Positions 1 to 10,903 of a stretch of DNA of 64,000 nt are shown piece after piece (within the stretch, counting starts at the first letter, position 1; each line of letters starts with the position of its first letter). The stretch is from positions 9,796,001-9,860,000 of the forward strand of contig OZ234498.1 of the NCBI GenBank assembly GCA_965153455.1. Direction: 5' to 3'. Origin of the DNA: Sphagnum compactum (Eukaryota; Bryophyta; Sphagnopsida; Sphagnales). The notes below the pieces were generated by a model, which did not search any database, was not told the DNA's origin, and saw nothing but the letters and a program-made list of their open reading frames with translations. Made by a program: the position numbers and the translations under genes.

Positions 1-1699
1 TTCCACAAACAAAAGATGAATGAATTAAGGGCATTCACAATGTAGTATATACCCACTCAAAGACCCATCACATGGAAAAGAACTCGAGTGTGTTGTGTTA
101 GCTTCTAAGGCACAGGACACTCTTAGGCAATACATATACTCTCAAAAGTCATGAAAAACTACAATCAAAACAGGCTTCTGGGGACCAATTATTTTGTAAC
201 CTTGATAACCTCCACCAAGAATTTTCTAATATCTAGTTGATATTTGCATTCCCAAAGAGCCTTCAAACTAATTGAGTGGAAAAGCATAACAATGTGATGA
301 ATGAAACCCTTGAAACCCTTTGTACACTTCATTAAAACAAAGCACCCAGCAGCAAAGGGGGAAAGGGAGGACAAAACCCTCCCTGGGATATAACAATGTC
401 ATTAACCCAGAGAAAAGGTTTGATTGACTCTGGGATTGACTTTGGTTGGCTCGCCACTCAATACAATCCTACAAAAGGCTAAAAATTCATAGAACCACTC
501 CAAAATGAAGATGAGGTTTGAAATTTGAAAGGGGCAGTAGACTTTATAGCTTTTGAAAAATGGTAAAGAAAGCTCAAGGGTGCAATGGGTCATACCCCCA
601 ATTCACTTTTAGACTTGGAATTTCAAAGGCAATTTGTGGTGCAAAATTGTGAGGAAATGTGCTTATTTCAGGAGGCTTTTTTTTACACTCAAAAACTGGA
701 GGGCTCCTTTCTGTAATGGATTTCCATTTGTTCCAAAACAAAAAAAACAAAACAAAAAAACAAAAACTCTAGGGCAGCATTAAATTAGGAACATTCAGGG
801 CAAGCACTAAAGGGGAGCAATGAATTAAATGAGACAGCTTGTTATTGGCCACTTAATAGCAACACCTCAAAACATGGTGTGAGGCAATGAGCACCATAAA
901 GACTATGGCACTAAGGTGGTACTGATAGTGGGGCTATTTTCAATTTCAAACAATCAGGCTACCTATTCCAATTTCATAAAGACCTCTTCAGATTTTTCCA
1001 ATGTATTTAGAGAGCACATTGCAGAGCATAAAAAACTTGTGGGGGGGGGGGGGGGGGGGGGTGCATTTTGAAAAAGGATGTAGTAGCTCTTATTGCACAG
1101 CCATTTCCTTTTTCAAAATGCCCCATGTTGTTGACACTTGAGAGGTACCCACCGTATACTCACCCATTTATCACAAAATTTTGGTAAAGTCCCTACCACA
1201 GTGGACCTGCAGTAGGTGGAATAAGCAGATCAGGGTTTTTTTTTTTGGGTCCTTTTTTTCAAATTTATGAGGTCGGTGGACTGGCCATCCTCCAGAGGAC
1301 GACTTTGCCAAGTTTGGCTATATACCAGAGAGCAAAGTAGATTATTTTTTTGGAACCCCACTATATTCTGGCGACATCCTAGAAGCTATGGTCTAAATCT
1401 GGCAACTTCAGGTTTTGTTTCCTCTAAATATGGCGAATTTATGGCCTTTTTTTAATTAAAAAAGCCTTCGTAAGCCTCCCCCCCCCCCCTTTTTTCCTTC
1501 TCGCCAATTGGTGAAATTTCGCCAACAAAAAAAAACGAAATAAAGCTTAGCAGATATTAACAAAGAGAAATGAGCCCCGGTCTCTTTACGAAGTTAAGGA
1601 AAATACAGTTTCTTCTTGTGTCAGTTGTGATGAAAAGTCCATACGTACATACGTGCCTGCCAACTGAAGCAGGCTTGTGCACATTGCTCATCGACTACG
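1..1699. other. Intergenic DNA, no gene recognised
   Basis: No convincing coding region. Two short minus-strand open frames (about 189-374 and 402-593) lie nearly end to end but resemble no family I recognise. The stretch has an A-rich tract near 717-770, a pure run of 21 G at 1041-1061 and a C-run/T-run near 1479-1497. It lies upstream of the putative leader of the DUF688-type gene, so part of it may be promoter, but I see no specific motif. Confidence 0.4.
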
Positions 1700-4227
1700 G
1701 CTTGAGAGAGAGAGAGAGTGAGAGAGCGCGCAAAAGAATCCGTCTGGCTTTTGTTGTCGATCGCTTGTACTTCACGTGCAAATTCTGGCATTCGTCTGAG
1801 TGTGGATCGTTATCTCTGGACGTGGATGCTGCTTCTTCTGCTGACGGGCCTATCGTGCTTCTGTGAAATCACCCGTTTTTATGATCATGCTGTTGCTCAT
1901 GTAGCTCCTCAAAAGTATGTCACTGTGCAGGTCCGGCTTGCGCCCCTCTCTCTCTCTCTCTCTCACTCAGCGTCCGACACACACAGACTTTGTTGTCTGC
2001 GTCTACAGTTCTAAACTTGAAGGATCTGACCGTCTATCTATTGCATTTTTTCGTTTTTTTTTTCCCCCTTCATTGTGGAGTTGTGTCAGTGGTTCTCTGT
2101 GTTTATTCCGCGAGTAGAGAGTGCTTCGGGAGGTCTGTTCTGTTTGACTCGGAATTCTGTCCAGCAGGAGGAGGTGGAGGAGGTTCATGTTTTTTTTTCC
2201 TATCGGTTTGCGGGATTTCATTGGGATATTCTTGAAGAGAGTGTTGTTGTTGTTGTTGTTGCCGTTTGAAGATTTTTGGCAGATTTTGGTCTCAAAACTG
2301 TTGTGTTTGCCGTGGAGCTAATGAAGCGGAAATGTAGAGAGTCAGAGAAGTGCTTTTCCGATTCGTTGTCGTTGTGAAAGAGTAAGTGAGCAACCTGAAG
2401 CGCGCTCTTTCATCGGCATTCATTGCTGAAGGTGGTTGTGGAAGATATGGAATATGTAACAGTTCTCAATGCACGTTCTCACATCGCCAGATGAAATGCA
2501 GCGAGTACTTGTCGCTTCTTTCTCGTGCGGATTCACACGGCTTTTTTGACTTGTGCAACCGCTTTTCGGGAGATGTTTTGAAGAGTGTGTTTTGTTCTGT
2601 CTTTTCCACCATTTTGCTGCTGCTTGGAGCATCGGCGCTCAGTATGTGACTCTGCACTAGAAATCTTGGATGAGGTCCAGCAGTCAAATCCAAGTGAAGT
2701 CACTGGAAGACAACTGCTGTGACCCTGAAAAAATGAACAGCTTTCAGAGCCATGGAGGAGCCCTGGAACAGTCTAATAAACAAAGTCAAATCGCTCCGTG
2801 TTTCTGATTGGCTAGATAGTTTGATCGGTCCAAGTGAGTTGCTGAAGATGCTCTTATGCAGCGAGTTCGTGACCTGCTGCTTCTCACGTTATTTTGTTGT
2901 GTGTGTGGGGATACTGTATGAAGGAAAAATGGACATGGATTGTACCTATTTGATCTGGTGAATCTGTCTTGTTTGAGTATTTAACTCTGTTATTGAAACG
3001 GGTGTTGCTGTCGATGCAGGCTAACGACTGACTGACTGACTGACCCCAGCACTCCACACGTGAGACCTCAGATGGAAGAAATTGTCTTGTCATGACATTT
3101 TTTGTCTCCAAGTTGGCGATTTGAAGCGAAGTGTCTGTTTCCTTGGTGAGCTCGGCTGCTATCGTGCGTGAATACAAGAAGCTCTAAGGAAGGAGATTTT
3201 GTCTTCTCTGCGCATTTGAGTGACCGCAGTTGAGGTGAGGTTTCATGCGTGTCCAAATTTCATTGAAATGGTAACATTACTGGTTGTCTCCAAGCGAGTT
3301 GCATTGTTCCTACTGCTGAAGGTGTAATCAAACTCTTCTTTCCTAAGGTGGCTTCTGATGAAACTCGCTTCAGACAGTTGTTTCTTGAAGTATCCAGATT
3401 TACATAGGACATCTGCACATAAAAAAAACTGCTCGACTTTTATGAGACAAAATGGATACCTATTCATGACCCTTATTGTCATTGCAACATGGTTGTGCTG
3501 GTTGGATACAGTACAGAAACACAGCATTTGGACATCGTGATGAGAGAAGAGTACTACTGCAGAGATTACCAATTGTTTATGTGAGTGGTGTATGCAAACC
3601 ATGAACTTTGCAAGGATGCACAGAAATGCTGTGAGTATCTTAACACTCCGAGTATCTTTTAAAATAAACATACCCAACAAAATCGATAGCAACTCTTTGT
3701 TGATGTTGTTTTCCTGTATGCTTGAAGAAAGTATAAATGCTAAAATTCCACTGTGCAGTATTAATGCTTCATGTATTGTAAGATACTTGTTGTTTGTTAT
3801 TGGGAAGTTCATTGAATGTGAGCTCTTCTTCTATAGCTTGTCTTCAACAGTGCAGAATAGTTTGAGATCTACCATGTAGAGTGTGGCATGTAGGACCTTC
3901 TAACAGTTAGTATTATGCCCTCCCCTTTGCAAGCTGTAAATGTGTGGATGTGCTTTCTTGTTTGTGTTCTTTTTGTACAGATTATAATGTCCAGATGCAT
4001 CACTTCACAACAGAAGATTAATGACTTGCAGAAAGGAGACTCAGCTTCAGCCAGTTTCCAGTTTTGAGTCACATGCTAGGGCTCAAGGATGAGGCAGCAC
4101 ACTGTGAAAGACTCTCTGGAAAATAGGAGCACATTTGTGAAAGCTGGGGCTCTGGAATTTTAGGGCAGGATGTCAGCAGGGCAGGGGAGGAGCTGTAGGA
4201 CTGCTCCAGTGCAGATGTGAGCCTCCA
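1700..4227 (+). promoter_or_regulatory. Putative promoter and long 5' leader of the DUF688-type gene
   Basis: This stretch is less AT-rich than the rest of the intergenic DNA and is full of plant leader-type microsatellites: a GA run near 1704-1727, a CT run at 1945-1965, a GTT run at 2241-2261 and a GACT run at 3025-3043. No long coding frame is present. I infer that transcription starts somewhere around 1.7-2.0 kb and that leader introns may lie before the ATG at 4228. Part of the stretch (about 2627-2853) is a MITE-like repeat. The transcription start itself cannot be seen. Confidence 0.35.
2627..2853. repeat. Degenerate MITE-like copy, same family as 9213-9587
   Basis: The left end reads GAGCATC then GGCGCTCAGTATGTGACTC, matching the terminal repeat of the element at 9213 except for six missing bases. 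An internal block with TTTCTGATTGG and GGTCCA spacing near 2796-2840 matches 9408-9452. The right end has GATGCTC at 2847-2853. The flanks TTG and TTA do not form a clean target duplication. It sits in the putative leader of the DUF688-type gene. Confidence 0.45.
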
Positions 4228-7200
4228 ATGAGTATAATGGGTCAGGAGCTTGTAATGACAAACCACAACGTGCTTTCAGAATCCAGTGTGAGGCTCTTGG
4301 CCACAAAGCAGGTTGAGAGATCAAACCGAGCAGTTCCAACTTCAAAAAACATTGCAGTGAAGCCCCTGCAGAAGGAGAGGGACTGCACCCCAATTCCACA
4401 CAACAATACAATGCCCAAGTACACAGTAAGCTCCAGAAAATGTGTCAGTGGAGAGCTCGATTTCTCATCAAAGCCTAGATCTCTGCGGCGATGCATGAGT
4501 GGTGAGATGACAGTGGTTCCTCCTACGGCTGAGAATGTGGAGCTCATGGGGAGAGAAGAGAAGAAAACTGTTGAGGTTAGTGCTGCATTTCTTGACTGAG
4601 TCTCAACTTGTCAATAGTGCTTGCAGAATGTTGAGACATAATTAGACAAAGGGATTTCGTCTGCATGTAATTGCAAACTACCAAAGAAACAGTGGATTTT
4701 GCTGTCATACGTCTTTCACTGATGACCAAGATGAACCAGAGTGCTGGGGATATTGAAAGGCTAATTGTGTACATTTTTACCTTTGAATCATCAGAAGGGG
4801 CATGGGAGTACCAAAAGGACAGGAGTAACTATGGCAGAGAAGCTTCAGGGTGGGAGAGACAGTCATGCCAAGAGGAGGCCAACAGCCTCTATAGCCTGGG
4901 ACAGCTTGAACAGGTCCCGGGAAAGCAGTCCGCAGCATGAGTTGGCGGCAATTCCTTTCAAGTGGGAAGAAGCACCAGGGAAGCGCAAGGAAGAGGCCCC
5001 GTGCAATGCCGAGACCATTGCTGAGGCTGCAGAGAGGGCCATGGCCAGGAGAATATTGCAAGGGGTGGAGAGAAGCCACAGACGGGAGGTGCTTCTACAG
5101 AAGAGGGTGGCAGCTCAGGTTGCAGCAGAAAGCTTGTGTGATCAGGTAGAAGCATCGGCTGAGGTAAAAAAACCCCAGGAATTCCAAACTCTAGGAGAAA
5201 ATTCTCTCCATCGCAGTTTGAAGAGTAGCCAGAGGTTTTATGCTAGGACATCATCAGCTGGGCCACGGAGTAGCACCTTTCAGGGGCTCAGACTAAATGT
5301 GGAAGATAGCAGCCACGTCATCTCAGAGGTCGAGACAGAAGCCCACATTGATCTTGTGGCTCCTGCTGCTGCAAAATTCCTGGTGGAAAGCTGTATCTCC
5401 CCCCATGGCACTCCTGAGCAAAACCTGACAAGGATTCCTTTCAAGTGGGAGGAAGCTCCAGGTAAGCCCAAGTTTGATGATGCAGCTGACACCATGCCCA
5501 AGAAGCTTCAGCTACCACCTCGCTTGGTTGCACCACCCACACAAAATGTGGACTCCATATCTCGGGACTTGCAAGGTCGACATAGAGAGAGATCAAAGAG
5601 TGGCCCACTGCTGGGATACTATCCTCCCATTTTGAGTAGCCATATATCACCAGCTCGAACCAGACCACAGCAGCAGTCTCACCCTGTTCTGCGCTCTTCC
5701 TCACCTTCAAAACGGTCTATCTCCCCTTCCAAAATTCAAGTCCTGGCCAAGCAGCTATCCTTCAAGGTCTCAAAAACAGATTCAGCCACAAACCAGGGTT
5801 CATGTAAGGATGAGCAGTACCAGCAGACTAGAACCCCATCCCCTTCAAAAAGATCAATCTCTCCTTCAAAGATGCAAGCTTTTGCCATGCATCTGTCACG
5901 TAAGGTGTCAGGTGCAAACACAGCAACCCAGGAGAGCTGCTGTGAGGATCAGATGTGGACTCATCAAAATTCTTCACCTTTGAAAAGGTCCATTTCTCCT
6001 TCAAAGATTCATGCCCTGGCTAAGCATTTCTCTCAGAAGGTTTTGAATACAGCAGAATGTAATTCATATGAGGATACAAGCCAGCAACCAAGGAATCTTC
6101 AGCATAGCACTGCTTCTCGATACCACTCTGGCCCATTGGAGGGGTATCTCACCAGAACAAAAGGAGGTGGATACGGTAACTTGTCTTTTGAAAGAAGCTC
6201 CTTGGGTGCACCATCATTGCTGATCGATAGAGAGCAGGATTACAGTTGGCCAGCAAGACATGAAAAAGCTTCTAGGCATTGGTCTGGGATTATTGGCTAT
6301 GACTCTGGGGCCATTGAGTCCAGTACTACTTCCTCAAAATGGTTGATTGCACCCTCACTGCAATCTATCTCTCCATCAAGAATTCCTTCTTTGGCAAAGC
6401 AGTTGACAAGGAAGGTGATGCCACCTCAAGAAATTGCAAGCAAGGGTCCAAACTGGTCCATGCAAGCAAAAGGTCTGAGGCACTCATTCCCCACCAGCTA
6501 TGACTCCGGCCCCTTGGAAAGATACACTGATAAAGCTAAATGTGGATCCACTTTCTCTTTGGAGAGGAGCTCAGAAAACATTTCTTCTGAGGAATGGCTT
6601 GACAAGCATCCACAAGGTCTTCAGGATCCCTGGTCACCAACAAGCATTTTTCATGGACCCAATGGAAATAGCCATGTGCCATCAAATTCAGTCCCTTCTT
6701 CAGGGTCAGACATTGAGTCACACACACACATGACCACACCACCTTCCATCACACATTCAAGGTCACAGTCCAATACCTTAAATGAATCTTTTGAGCAATG
6801 TCATGAAGAGCATCATAGCCCGACTTCAAGTCGCCCCACTCAGTGCGATGCAGATGTCTCCCCTGTTGGCTCCCCATATCTGGGCCCTACATCAGCAGAC
6901 TATGTAGCCCAGGAGTCTGGAGGGCGAGCTGCTTCTGAGGGAGTGAAGGCCATCATTAAGCTCTGTAGGACAGGATCCACTCGGAGGAAATCTAGGAATC
7001 AGCACAGCCCAGAGATATGGGCTCCCACACTCGCAACATATTTTCAGTGTGTGGAGCAGTCAGCTACCACAAGTGGACAGCTCAACACACAAGATGTTCT
7101 CAGTGGTAATTTGCCTTCCAAAGACAACAAAACTGAGGATATGGACTTTGAAGGTTCAAGTCCACTGGAGTCTCCAAAAGTGGCAACAAGGTTACCATAC

Positions 7201-7644
7201 ACAATGCCATCTGTAATGGAGCAAGAAATGGCTGGAAGAGAACAGTTTGATTCTTCAAGCACTGACTATCCCTCAACAGTAGCTGTGAAGCTTTCACGTG
7301 CAATATCTATTTCACGAGGTGAGAATCAGCCCTACAATCACACACTCACATGGGCTGACACAATTCCAGTGGCTTCAGCTCCTGACCACAACAGTGAAGA
7401 TGGGTACAAATCTCCTGCCTACACAGCAACTTTAGAGCTGTTGTCCCCCTCCACAGAGCTGATCTCAAAGAAGAAGGTTTTGGGGAAACTAAAAAGCATC
7501 ACCATGCGGCTGGCCTCTGCAAAAATGGACAAAAGGACACAGTTCATTGTGAGTCAATATCTCCTCCTTTTGCTGAGCTTAACCTCGTCAAGGATGGAAA
7601 TCTACGGATTGTACACCAGGAAACTGAGCACTGTTGAGATGTAA
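4228..7644 (+). CDS. DUF688-type plant protein with two IPFKWEE motifs
   Basis: The gene has two exons, 4228-4575 and 4795-7644, joined in phase (GAG then GTTAGT donor; TCATCAG acceptor), giving about 1065 residues. The plant-specific signature IPFKWEEAPGK occurs twice, near residues 169 and 330, and marks the DUF688 family, whose function is unknown. The protein is rich in Ser, Pro and basic residues and looks largely disordered. From about residue 420 a module, RSISPSK followed by LAK-LS-KV, recurs four times, alternating with SGPLxGY-type and FERSS-type pieces. There is no signal peptide or membrane segment. The start at 4228 gives the longest frame into the splice. A consensus-like donor (GTGAGT) at 7549-7554 follows QFI, so the last 31 residues may instead be replaced by a downstream exon. 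The TMEM120-like gene is convergent downstream. Confidence 0.75.
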
Positions 7645-9001
7645 TGTACGCTACATGTGGCATGCATATCATGGAGTTTTGACACTTCTTTTTCCATTCT
7701 GTGCAATTGATGCCGAGCAAATATTACCAAAAACCATATGGAGAAAGACTGAGCTTAAAGTCAAGATAAAAGTTGTCTATATCAGATCAATTGTTGGGTC
7801 AGGAGAGCAAGCTTTTCCTAGCTGAAACTGATGGATTTTGGTGTGTATACAGGAGCTAATGTGCAAGTCACTAAAGCAAGCACTACAAAATTGTGCAAGG
7901 CAGTGTTGTCATAGTACTAAATTACAGCTCCGTGAAGATAACCAGTTTCCTTCAACTGAATTCAGCTTTTGCAAGGTAAAACCCCTTCTGTAACATGTTC
8001 TGCCATCAGCTCCTTGATTGACAATATATCACATGATCTGTGGTCTTTCTGCTTATTTTGTTGTGGTGTTCCTGTGATCTAACCAGTGATTCATGCTGGA
8101 TTCCATTCCAATCCTGTGATCTTTTTGAGCTTTTTAGGAACTTCGACAGAAATCCCTTGAACTTCCTGTGTGTATATGGATCTTTCCAATTGCATGAGCT
8201 AAAAATTTGTCGCCCTGTTGCAGCCAAATTGATGGGTGATGGTGAATTGATAAAATCGCAACATGAAGCTGTGTGGTGGTGCTTTTCTTCCTTGAACCAT
8301 GGCATCATCTGATTCATGGGGACTCTGACAACACCTCATGCCAGTGTACTTTCAACAAATTTTTATGTTGTCTACACGGCCTCCACAACAGAGATCAATC
8401 CACATATAACCACCCAGGCCAATATGTAACTCCAATTCCCATGCAAATTAGGCCAGCATCTACCTAGCAAAAATTACTGATACCAGTTGCACCACAAACT
8501 TCTAATCTTGATTAGTCATTTTCGGTGAAAGATTGAGGTGCTGAACTTAAGTGAGTGTGCCTCTCTTCCCTTTCCACCCATAGAAAATAGAGTGAATGAC
8601 AGTGAAAACAAGGTCTAGTAGTGGCGACAAGCAGTGTGCATATGGACCCAGCGCCCTCTAAAATCAAAGTTTTACTGGCAATGTACACTAGTCAAGAACA
8701 ACCAAGTGGACAAAATCTGATGTGACTCTTATCACCATCTTGTCACAATAGATATATTGTTTTAGCACTTTTGGTCATTCATACAGATTTTGAATTTTCA
8801 TTTGTTTTCCCAGATTTCTCCCCATTCTTATATCACACTTTCTTGCACTTCCTTTCTCCTCTTCTATTTCAAAATCCTGTTTCATAACTGACCATTTCCA
8901 GTCAGCAGTTAAGACTGTCACACTTTCTTTGGAATGTCGTTTCTACATCTGAACTTGCGGAATTCTTGCCACAAGCTAAGTTACCATTCTGGACAGTACT
9001 T
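7645..9001. other. Presumed 3' region of the DUF688-type gene and intergenic DNA
   Basis: No convincing open frame. The first part is probably 3' untranslated sequence of the gene ending at 7644, possibly with a further 3' exon if the donor at 7549 is used. AAG followed by GTAAAA near 7975 could be another donor. Nothing else is recognised. Confidence 0.35.
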
Positions 9002-9097
9002 AGTTTATTATATATGATTTTATCTGATGACCAACTGAACAAATGTACTAGTTTATTATCTATGATTCTATCTGATGACCAACTGAACAAATGTACA
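9002..9097. repeat. 48-bp tandem duplication
   Basis: Two adjacent copies (9002-9049 and 9050-9097), each starting AGTTTATTAT and ending CTGAACAAATGTAC plus one or two bases. They differ at only a few positions. The duplication lies just left of the MITE at 9213. Confidence 0.85.
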
Positions 9098-9212
9098 CTT
9101 TTCCAGATAGCAGCTGAAGATCTGCAAACACCACAGTTCCTGTTCCCTGCAGAATACAGTTTTACCAAACTGAGGTTTGCTGTCCAGTATCTGTGTCCCA
9201 ATACAGCTGTGA

Positions 9213-9587
9213 GAGCATCTCCACTGGCGCTCAGTATGTGACTCCAGACAGTAAAATTTATTGCGAAGAAGTCAAAATGTGCCAGTTTAGCTCAGGAAAT
9301 TGGTTTTTGTGCACCAAATTTGTGCCCCTTGCCGTGGCTGGTAAAGGGTGCAACACAGTTGTGCACCTCCAAAAAGAGAGTAATAAATTGGACCTTACTG
9401 CGGCTCAGTATTTCTGATTGGTCGATCATAATGATTGGTCCAGGTGGTTTGCTATAAGTAGTCCCCATGTATATGCAGTTCCGGTTATAGTTCTATTGGT
9501 GGGGTTGCCAAAAACAAAACAACTAAACTTAGACATTTAATTTTATTATCCAGAGTCACATACTGAGCACCACCGGTGGAGATGCTC
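9213..9587. mobile_element. MITE, Harbinger-like, 375 bp
   Basis: Terminal inverted repeats of about 35 bp start GAGCATCTCCAC at the left and appear as the reverse complement at the right (GTGGAGATGCTC). The repeat includes CTCAGTATGTGACTC on the left and its complement GAGTCACATACTGAG on the right. The element is flanked by TGA on both sides (9210-9212 and 9588-9590). A three-base target duplication would suit a PIF/Harbinger-type element, although TGA is not the usual TWA. It has no coding capacity. A shortened relative lies at 2627-2853. Confidence 0.65.
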
Positions 9588-10903
9588 TGAGTTCAGTGGA
9601 CACCACAAACCTACTCGAGCTGGAGCAGAGATCTTTAGGGGGGCAAAAAAAATGCAGAGAAGACTTTTGGAAGTCGCCCTTACTGGAAAACAAAATCTCA
9701 CAAAAACCTAACATGTTGGAAAAAATGGCACACCTGCGGAAAGAGTGTACCTATCCTATAGGTACACATAACTATATTTGGAAATGTGAACATTGGAGCT
9801 CCAATTAACACAAGTTTTAGATGGGTTCCAGGACTGTTCTATGGATGAAATCCATAGTTGTAGGAGGATATGGGAACCAATACCTTTGGGGGCGCAAGGG
9901 GTCAAAGGGGTGCAATCATAGGGACCCCTAAAGGGTGGTCATAAGGGCTCCAAAGGGATGCGATTGAATAGATGATTTGAACTTTTCAAGTCATTTTACT
10001 CAATTTGTGACTCTGATTTAAACATTTAATTAATAATTTTATTGTAATACATTTATAATTGATATTATTTTTCCTGATTTAAATATTTAATTTAGTTTTT
10101 TATTATAATAAATTTATAATTGATATGATTTTTTAATTGACTTCAGTCTAATCTTAAACTAATTTCAACTCAATTTTGTTTACATTTGATTGAAATTTTC
10201 ATGTGATTTGTTTAGACCGCATTCATCCCATCTCAATTGATTCTTGGTCCAAATGTAAAATCTTGACAAAAAAATTTAACTGAAATGGATTTTAATGAGG
10301 CTAAGTCTCAAAGCCAAGTCAATCTCATATTCAGATCTTTCATGTAATTTCATCCATAGCCCTCCCCACATATGCAGGTTTGAACGTCAAAATCTTTGGC
10401 ATTCAAGGTAAATCCTTGATCAGGCTGCACTAGTTGTAATCTGAGGATTCAGGAGTTCACATACACAAATAGGGAGGAATTAGTTCATCCAAGAGTATCA
10501 ATATTTCTTTCTCAATAGGTGTCTCTGTGCTTACACACTACAGTCCAAAATGGAAAGTTACTACCGGGATCTCCCTCCTCAAGCTTTTCATGGTACCTCA
10601 ACCTTTATGTCATCCCCACTACTGAGTGCATCCTGATAAAGAGAGCAGTTGTTGGGAAATAGGGTTGAGGGCAAAACTTTGAACAATTCAAGGTACAGAG
10701 GAGGCCCTGACACAAATAAAACAACAGAAAGGACACTTTTAGGAAATCTATGATATTGCTTTTTGAAGCTTTCACAGGTTCCTATAATGTTGGTGCCTTG
10801 TAGATTTCATGGTTTGTTGAAATCTTCAGAAACATGACAAGCTTACCACAGGAACTAAAAGCTGAAGGCTGATATATGTACAATCTCCACATACACCAAG
10901 CCC
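9588..10903. other. Intergenic DNA between the convergent genes
   Basis: AT-rich in the middle (about 10000-10200). There is no coding frame of interest apart from a 70-codon plus-strand frame near 9596-9808 with no recognisable similarity. The right part probably holds the 3' untranslated region of the minus-strand TMEM120-like gene. Confidence 0.35.

Noticed and set aside
189-593. Two consecutive minus-strand frames as an exon pair or retroelement piece
   Set aside because: No splice borders or family motif that I recognise.
4777-5501. Long minus-strand open frames opposite the DUF688-type gene
   Set aside because: They are antisense shadows of a well-supported coding exon and resemble no protein family.
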